This document shows positions 35,376-46,880 of a DNA stretch of 64,000 nucleotides, in pieces. The position numbers and the translations under genes are program-made. Source of the stretch: Orobanche coerulescens (lineage: Eukaryota; Streptophyta; Magnoliopsida; Lamiales; Orobanchaceae); NCBI GenBank assembly GCA_033398695.1, contig CM065818.1:34930001-34994000 (forward strand), written 5' to 3'. The notes beneath the pieces were generated by a model. The model was given only the letters and a program-made list of their open reading frames with translations, did no database searches and was not told the origin of the DNA. Each line of letters opens with the position of its first letter. The first letter of the stretch is position 1.

Positions 35376-37128
35376 GCAAAATAAGAGCAGCCAGGTCAAG
35401 CTCTTTCAGTCGATCGGCCTGTATAGTATACTTCTTCCCTTCATTCCTTCCTTCCCGCACACGATGAGGTTAGTCGGCTCCATTATATCAGTCTCCTTTT
35501 CAAATTCTCCAGGTAATTTTTGATTTCTAAATCATAGGTGATTATTGATGTGAAAAGATTTGGAGTTTTATATTGCTAGTTGTTCTTCATTGTTGTTTCT
35601 GAAATGGAGTTGGAATATGGGGAATTTGTTATTGTGGTGGAATTGATGTTTATGAACGAATTGTTGATGATGGTTTTTTGTAATTCAGGGCTATAATCTG
35701 TGTTATTATTTTTGGGATTTGGAATTAACCATCAAAAATTTTTGTTCTTCATTTTAACTTGTGCACACAAGGTGTTTGATAAATTGCAGCAATGGAAAAT
35801 TGATCGGCCAGCCACACCACCCTCCTCACCGGACGATGCCGGCACCAGCTCCTGAGCAGACTGGAGGGGAGTACTTGACCTTTTACTTTTCTTGCATTTC
35901 ATTTTTGTCCATTGAGGTCAATGTACGTCCTAAGTTTGGGGGGGGCTTTACATTCAGTCTGCATTCATTGCTGTACTCTATTTCCTTGCTGTACATTATA
36001 TTTTGTTGCACTTTTCTTTCTTTGCGAAAATTTTTTTTAATAGCCTTGCTTGCCGTAGTTTTTCTTTATTCGTGAATTTTCGTGCTTCTATTATGTGTGA
36101 TACTGATGTTACGACACTGTCTTTCTCTCTGAAGAAGCGGGCGAGTTTTAGTCGAGTTGTAGTCAGTTATTTCGCTCGCTTAGTATTCAATTAGGTCCGA
36201 AATTTTTCGTGATTGTAGAGGACTTGCGATAAGAGACGATACATACTTGTTTTTAAATCCCCATCAATACGTTTGGCTTCTTTTTCCGTATAGTGAGTCG
36301 TTCTTTTTCTTTAGTCGTGTTGGCATTTAAATTTAGTTTAGAGTAGGTCAGTTTTTCCCTAAAAGTCGAGATAATGTGTTCTATGAAGGGTAGTCTAGTA
36401 ACCGGGGGTATTCGCGTGACCCGTTGTTTACTCTCGCGTAAAACGACTACCATGATTAGACTATAGTTTTAGATATTTCACAAGTGCCAACGATAGGGAG
36501 CCTAGTAAGGGGTATTCGCGTGACCATTGTTACTCTCGCGTCAAACGGCAACCTTGATTCGGACATGCGGAAATTATGTATTCGATTTGTTTCTCCGCTT
36601 TAGACGGGAACTTAGTAACTAGAAGCATCCATGTGCCCCATGAGTGTCTTTTACGTCAAACGGTTTCCTAATACATGAGAATGGAAGTTCCACCCTAGGA
36701 TTATCCCGATGAAACATCCTGAGATCCTAACCTAGTGGTCAACTCGAATCAAATTCTTGAACATATTTATATAAGGGGACACTGTCCGAGGTTTAGTTGT
36801 TAGGAGACTCGTGAAAAATTGTGCCTTTAGACTGTGGAACGGGACGAACTAGCTTGTCTATTTTAGCCTTTCATATTGACGGTCGATTCGACTCATGTTT
36901 TGTTGATCTTTGAGCTGAGTTTTCTTCATGAACAAATGATTAGGACTGAACTTGATTACTTTGCGGAATCATTATTCTGAGTGCAGTTCGCTTTTATGAC
37001 ACTCGTATTATTTAGAGAGAATGGTAGGATAGTATTGATTAGGTTAAACACTATGAGTTGCACGATGATTCACGACATTCTTGTATTGACTTTAATTCTT
37101 TTTGCTTGAGGACAAGCAAAGGCTTAAG
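35376..37128 (+). other. Element N post-integrase noncoding region with degenerate ~110-bp tandem repeat
   Basis: No supported ORF; there is no env-like gene although Athila elements may carry one here. About 36390-36670 holds three degraded copies of a unit with GGGGTATTCGCGTGACC and ACTCGCGTMAAACG. The region ends with CTTGAGGACAAGCAAAGG, a common Athila pre-polypurine sequence. Confidence 0.7.
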
Positions 37129-37140
37129 TTTGGGGGTATT
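37129..37140 (+). other. Polypurine tract of element N
   Basis: AGTTTGGGGGTATT abuts the 3' LTR start at 37141, as in other Athila elements. Confidence 0.85.
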
Positions 37141-38443
37141 TGTTAGGCGTATTTTTATACGCTTATTTATCATTATTTTGTAGTATTTTGGAGTGTGAAA
37201 TCATCTAAATGAGCTGTTAATGCCTTAATTTTGTATGATTGACAGGAAATTGAAGTCCGGAAGCTTAAACGAGGCAAAACGGGCGAAAACGGCAAAACTG
37301 GACTATGAGTCGCGGCACAAGGAAGCTGAGCCGGCAAAGGAAGACACCACCGAAGGGCGAGTAGAGTACTGTGTCGCGGCACGCCCCATGTGAGCCGCGT
37401 ACGAAGGATTTAATTACGCCCGGTATTGATTTTGGCGATGTGCCGCGCACGAGTTGATGAGCCGCGGCACACTTAGCGGGTTTGGTACGCCCGCACGGAT
37501 TTTGGGCCGTTTGAAGCCGATTTCAACCAACTAATACGGACGCGATTTATGGAAGTGCTGAGCTATAAATAGGGCTTAAGACCCTAATTTAATTATCGGG
37601 AATCATTGAATCTAAACCTAGAGAGCTGAAGCCGGAGACAGAGAAGAGGAGGAAAGCGTAAGAATTCAAGGGCGTATATGGGAGTCAAGAACGGAGGAAT
37701 CCGAGCTTCATCTGCGTTTGAATTTTATGCTTTCGTTTATTTATTCTGTATTGTCGCTTTTAGTATGTCAGGCTAAAGCCCTAATCTAGGGTTTTGATGA
37801 AACCTTTATTTTGACGAATTGATTGAGATTATCCAATTTATTACCTTTTTATTGAGTTTTCCCAATTATGTTTAATGCTTGCAATTATCTGGCCAATAGT
37901 TGTATTGATTTAATCATTCACTTGAATCGGGAGAGGAGATTTGGTGAGGAACTATTGGTGAGGACCGTTTTATTCGTGAGATAGGAATATACTCATAGGA
38001 ACTACGTGGCCTTTAGGAGATTTCATGCTTTTTGCCTAGCGACGAGATAATTCACCTAGGGATAGAGTGCGTTAGTCGCCGTTAGATAAATCTATTGACC
38101 TCGGGAGAGGCGGTAGAATAGTTTAGCAATCTCCGCCTTCAATAAATTGGGAAAATTATTTATTACAGATAATCAAGATTAAATTCGGATAAATTAAGGT
38201 GGATTCAGAACTCTAGACTTATTTATCATTTGATTCCTTTTATTCAAGCTATCGTTTTCTGTTTAGTCTTTTATTAATTCTTTTAGTTATTAATCCAAAA
38301 ACCCAACTTCGATTGTTCAAATAAAATTGGAATACGAAAACGTCGGTAGTTAGAGATTCAATCCTCGTGGGAACGATACTCTACTTATCACTTTATTACT
38401 TGTAAACGATGACGTGCACTTGCGTGTAGGAAATATCGCAACA
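37141..38443 (+). repeat. 3' LTR of element N
   Basis: 1303 bp, nearly identical to 28095-29404. Many of the differences are 1-3 nt indels, several in the GCCGCGGC motif block (37300-37470). Followed directly by target duplication GCGGG (38444-38448). Confidence 0.96.
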
Positions 38444-38448
38444 GCGGG

Positions 38449-39453
38449 TTTTCGGGTGTATTCCAATTTCCGTATTCATTTAGAAATGGTGGTAATTGTA
38501 TTCTTCGAATCGTTAGGTTCGTTTCATTGGTTCCTAGCGTTCGTCAGTGACTCTCCTTTTCCGTTCATTGCGTCGTCAATAATTCAAGGCAAGTATTTTT
38601 GGAAACCTTTATGCTTAACGTGGAATGATAATGTATTTTGTGTGTGATTTGCTCACCTCGTGTTGGTCCTACGGGATCAAGGAGGGAATCCAAAGGTTTG
38701 CGTCCCGGATTCATGAGTTTGTTTAGCTAGCCAGTGCGGGAGGGTCCTTAGAGGCCTCGTGCGGGAATCCATGATATGACTCTGTTCCCAAGGCGATGCA
38801 TGTGCGTGTTTTGCTTTATAATATAGCCAGTGCGGGAGGGTCCATAGAGGCCTCGTGCGGGAATTTATGATATGACTCTGTTCCCAAGGCAAATTGTTTG
38901 ACTGTTTATTTCCGGAAAAGACATGTCTGGTTTTGGTTTTTGAAATGATATTGGTGCATGTACTATGAAATGTGTAAGCGATTGGTTTGCCTTGATTACT
39001 TGTACTAGCGTAATTGCTAACCCCTTTTGGGGACCCGTTTCGGGGAAATTCTTGTTATGGATTTCAGGTTATGATTATCCGGACGAGCAAGCACCGGGAC
39101 AGTACGAGGATGTCGGCCAGGGTCGTTGACATGTGCATTTGGGTCGTCTTATTTCCTTTGTCTAGTTCGATATGGTTGTTTCCTATATTTCTAAACTTAT
39201 AGATTGTACTCGCGAGTACTTAGGCTTTTCCTTTCGGATTGTGTTTGGACTTCGTTGGAGTTACTGTATTTGTCGGTTGATGTTTATTGTGCCAGTTGTA
39301 TCGGACGTGTTGTTTTATGTTCTTGTTGTTAACAATTGTTTCCTTGCTAACCGAGACGGTTAGTCGAGAGGTGTTTTCTTGTGTTAGCCTGGTGGATCCC
39401 ATGTAGGGGTCCACGGCGCTGTAATACACCTCGAATATCTTCGGGGTGTTACA
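38449..39453 (+). repeat. Element D 5' LTR, second part
   Basis: Continues the LTR after the element N insertion, matching 45573-46577. Contains two tandem ~65-bp units CCAGTGCGGGAGGGTCC..GAGGCCTCGTGCGGGAA (about 38730 and 38825) and ends GGGGTCCACGGCGCTGTAAT..GGGGTGTTACA. Confidence 0.94.
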
Positions 39454-39458
39454 GAAAA

Positions 39459-39470
39459 TGGTATCAGAGA
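39459..39470 (+). other. Primer-binding site of element D
   Basis: TGGTATCAGAGA, five bases after the LTR; the final base differs from the usual initiator-Met site (TGGTATCAGAGC). Confidence 0.85.
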
Positions 39471-39721
39471 ACTAGGTTTATGGATACCTAGGCTTGTCGG
39501 TTATTTGGGTCTAGTCGTGTTTTGTTTTGCACATTGTCACACCGCTGCCGGCATCTCAGTACTTCCAGTGTTCGTAAGTTCCCTTACTCGATTCTTTATT
39601 TTTTTTGTATTGTATTCCGTTTCCTGAACTATGGTTATTCTCCCTCCTTTGCTTATCATCGTGGTTGCTTCTTCCTTCCTTACTCATCCTCGATATACTT
39701 CTGTTATCTCTTAACACCAGT

Positions 39722-41590
39722 ATGGATGCCCGAGGAAACCGTGGTCGTGGCCGTGGACGCGGCCGAGGACGTGCGGCAGCCGGTGGGGCGGCCACGTCGC
39801 ACTCTTCAGGAGCCGGCAGTACCGGCGACCGTCACAGTCATGCTTCTTCTCAGGAGCGCGCCGATCTTGGTATTGCGGCTGTTATGCAGCAAATGGTTGA
39901 CCAAATGGTGGCTATAGCTCAGGTGGTCCAGAACCCCGATCAGGCCCATGCTAATCGGGGCGGAGCGGATCGCTGGCTTCAGGATGTCATCAAGATGCAT
40001 CCTCCTCAGTTTTCGGGAGCTTCGGACCCGATCGGCTGGGAAGGGTGGATCAAGGAGATATCCAAAGTCTTCACTGCTACCAACTGCCCCGAGGACCGTA
40101 AGGTCCCTATTGCTCAATACTTTCTCACGGGAGATGCTACAGATTGGTGGGAGGCCGTTGGTCCCAAAGATCATGTTGCTTCGTGGGCCGAATTTCAAGA
40201 ATTGATGGAGACCGAATATTGTCCGTGGCCGGTCAGACAGGCTCGAGTGCATGCTTTCTATGATGCTCAACCACGGGATATTCCCGTATCCCAAGCTATT
40301 GCCGAATTTAACAAGGAGTTGGGTTATGTGAAGACCCAAGTTGTCGCTGAGAGCGACAAAATTTTCCATTTTTCCAGGAGGATGAAACTGTCCATTCGGG
40401 ACTACATGTCTGGACTCGTCTGCACTACCTTGAAGGATTATCAGAGTAGGGCCCTCGCTTATGATATGTCAGTGACGGCTAGTGATTTGGCTCGTGAAAG
40501 CAAGAAACAGAAGTCGGTCGGAAATTTTTCTGGTCCCAAGAGTGGAGGCCAGCAGAAATCTCAAGCTGCAAATATTTCTACGGGCGGTTCGGCTCGTTTC
40601 TCTGGGAGCTTTCGGGGTGCCGCCGGAACCTCCGCTCGTGAACCCACATGTTTTAACTGTGGTGTGCAGGGCCATAGGAGCCGGCAGTGTTCTCGTCCGA
40701 AGTTTACTTGTCATACTTGTGGACAGCTGGGCCACAAGGCCCCTTTTTGTGAGCAGGTCAAACAGCTTCGCGGCGCCCGTTCTTCTCAACCAGTACCGTT
40801 GGAGCCGAGTGTGAACCAGGGCTCATTTGCTCCGCCGCCTCCACCGAGTGCCGGCCGAGGTAGGGGTCGGGATCAGCCCGCTAGGGGAGGAGCTTCCAGT
40901 GTCGGCTCTGCCCAACCGCATATCTATGAGATGAGGAGGACCGATGACCCAGCAGCCACTGTGGCGACAGGTACCGTTCATATCCATTCTCATCCTGTCG
41001 GTGTGCTTTTTGATTCGGGTGCTACGCATTCATTCATTTCTCTAGAGTATGTACGCCGTCTGAGTCTCGACTGCTTGTCACCTTGCGAGCCTTTCGTTGT
41101 TAACTTCCCTAGCGGTGACAGAATTGTCGGTGATCGAGAAGTCCGGGACTGCTCTGTGTTTATTTGTGAGAGAGCTTGGCTCTCTAATCTTATTGTCGTT
41201 AGTATTGTGGGTGAGGATTTGATTCTCGGGGATGATTGGCTCGAGCGGCATGGCGCAATCATGAACTACCGCACGAGAATCATCACTATGTTAGCCGAGG
41301 ACGGCACCGAACACTCTTTCGCAGGGCGAAAGAGGGGAAACCAGAAGTTCGTTATTAATGCCTTGAAGGCGATGAGCCTCCTGCGAAAGGGGTGTACTGG
41401 TTATTGGTGCTATGCCTTGAAGGCGGAGAATGGTGGAGTCGAGCTTTCGTCGATTCCAGTCGTTAGTGAGTTTCCTGATGTTTTTCCTGACGAGTTACCG
41501 GGATTGCCACCGGATCGTGAGGTTGAGTTTGCTATAGAGTTAGAGCCGGTGCGGCTCCGATTTAAGGCGCCGTATCGCATGGCACCTTGA
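39722..41590 (+). CDS. Element D gag and aspartic protease
   Basis: The start ATG at 39722 is chosen because [20 protein letters not shown] is the Arg/Gly-rich start typical of this lineage; upstream in-frame codons lie in the leader. The gag core has [18 protein letters not shown] and [14 protein letters not shown]. Two intact CCHC knuckles follow ([28 protein letters not shown]), then the protease site [13 protein letters not shown] and [14 protein letters not shown]. It runs into the RT linker (APYRMAP) and hits TGA at 41588-41590, where a small deletion breaks the polyprotein. Confidence 0.92.
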   Translation: MDARGNRGRGRGRGRGRAAAGGAATSHSSGAGSTGDRHSHASSQERADLGIAAVMQQMVDQMVAIAQVVQNPDQAHANRGGADRWLQDVIKMHPPQFSGASDPIGWEGWIKEISKVFTATNCPEDRKVPIAQYFLTGDATDWWEAVGPKDHVASWAEFQELMETEYCPWPVRQARVHAFYDAQPRDIPVSQAIAEFNKELGYVKTQVVAESDKIFHFSRRMKLSIRDYMSGLVCTTLKDYQSRALAYDMSVTASDLARESKKQKSVGNFSGPKSGGQQKSQAANISTGGSARFSGSFRGAAGTSAREPTCFNCGVQGHRSRQCSRPKFTCHTCGQLGHKAPFCEQVKQLRGARSSQPVPLEPSVNQGSFAPPPPPSAGRGRGRDQPARGGASSVGSAQPHIYEMRRTDDPAATVATGTVHIHSHPVGVLFDSGATHSFISLEYVRRLSLDCLSPCEPFVVNFPSGDRIVGDREVRDCSVFICERAWLSNLIVVSIVGEDLILGDDWLERHGAIMNYRTRIITMLAEDGTEHSFAGRKRGNQKFVINALKAMSLLRKGCTGYWCYALKAENGGVELSSIPVVSEFPDVFPDELPGLPPDREVEFAIELEPVRLRFKAPYRMAP

Positions 41591-41591
41591 G

Positions 41592-42780
41592 ATGTCCGAG
41601 TTGAAGAAGCTGAGCGAGCTTCTTGAGTCGGGCACGTTCGACCGAGCGCCTCGCCTTGGGACGACCGGTCTGTTTGTGCGGAAGAAGGATGGTTCACTAC
41701 GTTTGTGTATCGACTATCGCGAACTAAACAAGGTGACCATCAAGAACAAGTATCCTTTGCCGAGAATCGATGACTTGTTTGACCAGTTGCAGGGAGCTGC
41801 GGTATTCTCGAAGATTGATTTGAAATCGGGGTACTATCGGCCGGGTGAGAGAGTCCGACGTGCAGCGACTTTTCGGACGAGATACGGACATTACGAGTTT
41901 GTAGTTATGCCTTTCGGGTTAACTAATGCGCCGGCGGTGTTCATGCAATTGATGAACAAAGTCTTTATCGAGTATTTGGATAAGTGTGTTGTCGTCTTCA
42001 TTGACGATATTCTCATCTATTCGAGGAATGAGGAAGAGCATGCCCATCATCTGCGGATAGTGTTAGACATTTTGAGGACCGAGCAACTCTATGCGAAATT
42101 CTCGAAATGTGAGTTCTGGCTGAAGGAAGTGATGTTTTTGGGTCACGTGATTTCAACCGAGGGAGTCCGTGTGGATCCGCAGAAAATTGAGGCAGTGTTA
42201 GATTAGGCACCGCCCACAAATGTAAACGAGGTCCGTAGTTTCTTGGGTCTGGCTGGCTACTACCGTAGGTTCGTCGAGGGTTTCTCAAAACTAGCTCGGC
42301 CACTTACACAGTTGCTCCAGAAATCCGAGAAGTTCGTCTGGAATGACGAGAGACAGTCGAGTTTTGAGGAACTGAAGAAGCGTTTAACTTCAGCCCCGGT
42401 TTTGGCATTGCCATGTGGCAACGAGGGATTCGCCGTTTATAGCGATGCTTCGGGTCAGGGTCTTGGGTGCGTATTGATGCAGCACGGCAAGACCATTGCC
42501 TTTGCGTCGAGACAGTTGAGGCCGTATGAGCTTAACTACCCTACTCATGATTTGGAGTTAGCGGCAGTCGTTTTTGCGCTCAAGATTTGGCGTCACTATC
42601 TTTTCGGCTCGCATGTCGATTTTTACCGATCATAAAAGTCTGAAATACATATTTACTCAGCGGGAGTTGAATATGAGGCAGAGGAGGTGGTTAGAACTGA
42701 TTAAGGATTATGACCTCGAAATCCTTTATCATCCGGGCAAGGCGAACGTCGTGGCCGACGCCTTGAGTCGGAAACCGATC
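41592..42780 (+). pseudogene. Element D reverse transcriptase and RNase H
   Basis: [32 protein letters not shown] and catalytic [10 protein letters not shown] are present. Two short stretches (about 41640-41680 and 41835-41875) are scrambled by compensating indels. A TAG at 42204-42206 replaces the Trp before [20 protein letters not shown]. RNase H has [13 protein letters not shown]; a frameshift near 42622 separates it from [13 protein letters not shown], and it ends at VVADALSRK. Confidence 0.9.
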
Positions 42781-44337
42781 GCATTGCGAATGCTTGAGAT
42801 CCTTACGCCTCAGTCTGAGCTTCGGCAGGCTTTGATCGAGTTAGATGTTGAGGTTTTGTTGCCTGGAGCTGTCGGGCAACTTTGTGCTTTAGAGATTTCG
42901 TCGTCTTTGATCGATGAAATTAAGCTGAAGCAATTAGAGGATCCGATGATTACTCAAATCCGAGAGAACGTTCTTAAGGGAAAGTCTCCTGGGTTTGTGA
43001 TTCACGAGGATGGTGTTTGGAGATTCCAGAGTCGGCCTTGTGTGCCGAACGATCCAGAGTTGCGACATAGTATTTTGCGTGAGGCCCATTCTACACCCTA
43101 TTCCGTTCATCCTAGTTCGAGTAAGATGTACAAGGACCTGAGGAGGAACTTCTGGTGGAATGATATGAAGGAGGAGGTCGCACAGTTTGTAGCGAGATGT
43201 TTGACTTGCCAGCAGGTCAAAATCGAGCATCAGCGACCGGCTGGGTTATTGCAGTCACTTCCCATTCCGGAATGGAAATAGGAAGATATATCGATGGATT
43301 TCGTTACGAGTTTGCCGAGATCGAGGTTGGGCATGAATATGGTATGGGTGGTTGTTGATCGTCTGACCAAGTCGGCACATTTTCTGGGCATCAAGAACAC
43401 TTGGGGCCCGGAGAAGTTGGCTCGTGTGTTTATCGCGCAAATTGTGAGACTTCACGGTACTCCGAAGTCTATTGTTTCGGATCGTGATGGCCGTTTTGTA
43501 TCGCACTTTTGGCAGGCGGTGCATAAGGCGTTGGGTACCCGTTTGCATTTGAGTACCTCTTTTCATCCCCAGTCAGATGGACAGTCGGAACGCACTATCC
43601 AGACGTTCGAGGACATGTTGCGTGCTTGTGCTCTCGACTGGAGTAGTGACTGGGAGGAGCATTTTCCATTGATCGAATTCACATACAACAATAGTTGGCA
43701 CGCGTCGATTTGGATGGCACCGTATGAGGCACTTTATGGGCGGCGATGTCGATCACCGATTTGTTGGAATGAGGCGTCCGATTTAGTCGGGACCGAGCCG
43801 GATGTCGTTTTAGAGACGAGGCGGAAGATAGAGTTAATTCGGGAACGAATGTTGACTGCCCAGAGTCGACAGAAGTCATATGCCGATGTCCGTCGTCGAC
43901 CTTTAGAATTCGAGGTGGGAGACCACGTTTTGCTGAAGGTGTCGCCGACGAGAGGAGTTTTCCGTTTCGGAAAGAAGGGTAAGTTGAGTCCGAGATTTAT
44001 TGGACCCTTCGAGATTCTCGAGCGAGTCGGTGGGTTAGCATACCGTTTGGCATTACCCCCGGCCTTGAGTCATGTTCATAGCATTTTTCATGTTTCCCAG
44101 CTGAGGAAATATGTCCCCGATCCTAGTCACGTCATCGATTATGGGGAGATCGATGTCGCCGAGGATATTACTTTTGAGGAGCGTCCTTTGAAGATTTTAG
44201 AGCATCGGGAGAAACGACTGAGGCATAAGACCATCCCTTTGGTCAAGGTGCAGTGGTCGAGACACGGTGTCGAGGAGGCAACTTGGGAAACCGAGGATAG
44301 CATGCGTGCTAGGTACCCTGAGTTGTTTGTTTCTTAA
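42781..44337 (+). pseudogene. Element D integrase with C-terminal chromodomain
   Basis: A zinc-binding [18 protein letters not shown] segment lies at about 43087-43213. TAG at 43279-43281 replaces the Trp of IPEWKWEDISMDF. The core is open from 43294: VVVDRLTKSAHF, SIVSDRDGRF, HPQSDGQSERTIQ (catalytic D, D, E). After GKLSPRFIGPFEIL, the last ~65 residues (ILEHREKRLRHKTIPLVKVQ to YPELF) form a chromodomain, which steers integration into heterochromatin in this clade. Confidence 0.92.
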
Positions 44338-44357
44338 GTTTCGGGACGAAACTTGTT

Positions 44358-44372
44358 TTTAGAGGGGTAGAA
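44358..44372 (+). other. Polypurine tract of element D
   Basis: TTTTAGAGGGGTAGAA directly before the 3' LTR at 44373, preceded by TTTCGGGACGAAAC. Confidence 0.88.
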
Positions 44373-46577
44373 TGTAATATCCGCATTTTTCTTCCCCCTT
44401 GTATTTTCTTTTTCGGCATATTTCACGATAGTAGTGACCCTCGTGTATCTTTCAGCATATCTTTCCTACTATCTATTGATTTGATTCCCGTTATTGTTGT
44501 GCGGAACCGCCGTTTCGGGGTTGCCGTGGATCCATTCTACGTTATGATGCCTGTTGAGATGTTCCGTTTAACGTTTCGTTCATATTCCGGTGTTTTGGAC
44601 CGTCTATATCTCGTACCTAGCACATGCTATATTTTCGGCATAGCGCACGCTAGGGGTCGCTTGGTAGCGTACGCTACGACCGTTTCGTAGCGCGCGCTAG
44701 AGGGCAAGCCCTGGGAGTGGCAGTGCTATTTTCCAGCCTTCTGGACTGGCGTATTAGCGTACGCTACGTAGATTAGCGCACGCTAATGTCGGGAGGCTAG
44801 CGCACGCTGATGATACCTGGTAGCGTGCGCTAGCGTGAGTGTCCAGTACTGGACAGTTTTCTACTGAACTCGGTCAGGTGCCAGGTAGCGCACGCTACGC
44901 TCGTGCGTTAGCGCACGCTAGCGGATCAGGTGAGTTCTGGACAGTTTGTCACTGGACTCGACTGATGCCCAGGTAGCGCACGCTATTGGTCGATAGCGCG
45001 CGCTACCGATAGGTTATTAGCGCACGCTACGCTTGGAGTAGCGCACGCTAACGGCTAGAAGTCAGCTCTTTGGACTGGACGCTAACTATTTTGGCCTGTA
45101 ATTTTATCCCGTTAGCGCACGCTAACCTTGAGGATTAGCGCACGCTAACACTCCCTGGCTATATAAACCAGGGAGTTGACCCAGATGAGCAGATTAGTTT
45201 CATTTTGTTTCCTCTCCGCGACGCAGAGCTCCTCCGGGCGATTTCCGAGCGATTCTTCCCTTCGATTATTTCAGGCATCCTCTACCTTGAGTTTTTGAAG
45301 TAGATTAACAACACCTACTTGTGTTCTTTATCATCAATCCAAGGTAAATCTCTTAGAACCCTACTTTTCGATAAATTGGGGGTTTTGGGATTTTCTTCCC
45401 ATCCGTTCCGTTTTGTTGATGGATTCATGATGAATATGATTAATCTTGTTGGTATTCTTAGTTTCCCTACAGATTCATGGTATATTTCGTGGTTTTTACG
45501 GAATCGAGAGGGTTTGGTTGTGGTCCGCCCTCGTTGTTGTTTATATATGAATATACATGAATCGTAGGCGGGTTTTCGGGTGTATTCCAATTTCCGTATT
45601 CATTTAGAAATGGTGGTAATTGTATACTTCGAATCGTTAGGTTCGGTTTCATTGGTTCCTAGCGTTCGTCGGTGACTCTCCTTTTCCGTTCATTGCATCG
45701 TCAATAATTCAAGGCAAGTATTTTTGGAAACCTTTATGCTTAACGTGGAATGGTAATGTATTTTGTGTGTGATTTGCTCACCTCGTGTTGGTCCGACGGG
45801 ATCAAGGAGGGAATCTAAAGGTTTGCGTCCCGGATTCATGAGTTTGTTTAGCTAGCCAGTGCGGGAGGGTCCTTAGAGGCCTCATGCGGGAATCCATGAT
45901 ATGACTCTGTTCCCAAGGCGATGCATGTGCGTGTTTTGCTTTATAATATAGCCAGTGCGGGAGGGTCCATAGAGGCCTCGTGCGGGAATTTATGATATGA
46001 CTCTGTTCCCAAGGCAAATTGTTTATTTGTTTATTTAGGAAAAGACATGTCTGGTTTTGGTTTTTGAAATGATATTGGTGCATGTACTATGAAATGTGTA
46101 AGCGATTGGTTTGCCTTGATTACTTGTACTAGCGTAATTGCTAACCCCTTTGGGGGACCCGTTTCGGGGAAATTCTTGTTATGGATTTCAGGTTATGATT
46201 ATCCGGACGAGCGAGCACCGGGACAATACGAGGATGTCGGCCAGGGTCGTTGACATGTGCATTTGGGTCGTCTTATTTCCTTTGTCTAGTTCGATATGGT
46301 TGTTTCCTATATTTCTAAACTTATAGATTGTACTCGCGAGTACTTAGGCTTTTCCTTTCGGATTGTGTTTGGACTTCGTTGGAGTTACTGTATTTGTCGG
46401 TTGATGTTTATTGTGCCGGTTGTACCGGACGTGTTGTTTTATGTTCTTGTTGTTAACAATTGTTTCCTTGCTAACCGAGACGGTTAGTCGAGAGGTGTTT
46501 TCTTGTGTTAGCCTGGTGGATCCCATGTAGGGGTCCACGGCGCTGTAATACACCTCGAATATCTTGGGGGTGTTACA
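44373..46577 (+). repeat. 3' LTR of element D
   Basis: 2205 bp, nearly identical to the split 5' LTR. U3 palindromes at about 44625-45150, TATA box near 45162, tandem 65-bp units at about 45855-46015. Ends GGGGGTGTTACA, then target duplication CCGTT. Confidence 0.96.
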
Positions 46578-46582
46578 CCGTT

Positions 46583-46880
46583 CCTCTGGACAACCAACCG
46601 CCTTGAAAATCTTTTCCAATTGAAAAATCCAACCATCCCAGCCCAAAGTATCACTTACGCCCGCAAAATGGGGAGGACGCATACGAACCACTTCTCTAAG
46701 CCACTGAGTCGATCCGACGTTCTCGGTCACGGTAGTGTTACGCTGAACCGCCTGGGGCAAATGAGTCATCTGGTCTGCCACTTGCTGAAGTATGGTAGCA
46801 ACACCAATACTAACGCCATCACCGGCAGCATGATCCTGATCGCGTGACTGATTGCCACGGCCGCGTCTGGCCCTTGACAT
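46583..46880 (-). pseudogene. Element C gag, N-terminal part
   Basis: ATG 46880 is the likely start (MSRARRGRGNQSRDQD, Arg-rich as in other chromovirus gag). Contains RMRPPHFAGVSDTLGWDGW and IFKAVGCPEER, where element D cuts in; the frame resumes at 26892. Confidence 0.87.

Larger units (their letters stand above)
28095..38443 (+). mobile_element. Element N: Athila-lineage LTR retrotransposon inside the element D 5' LTR
   Basis: Complete structure of 10,349 bp: LTRs 28095-29404 and 37141-38443, target duplication GCGGG on both sides, primer site TGGCGCCGTTGCCGGGGA, gag-pol, long post-integrase noncoding region, polypurine tract. The youngest insertion in the nest by position. Coding frames are broken mainly by 1-2 nt indels while the domains themselves remain well conserved. 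Confidence 0.96.
26898..46577 (+). mobile_element. Element D: chromodomain-bearing Ty3/gypsy (Tekay/Del-like) element inside element C
   Basis: Flanked by CCGTT at 26893-26897 and 46578-46582. The 5' LTR is 26898-28094 plus 38449-39453 (interrupted by element N), total 2202 bp; the 3' LTR is 44373-46577 (2205 bp). Primer site at 39459, gag-pol 39722-44337, polypurine tract before 44373. The order gag, protease, RT, RNase H, integrase, chromodomain defines a chromovirus. Opposite orientation to its host element C. Confidence 0.95.
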
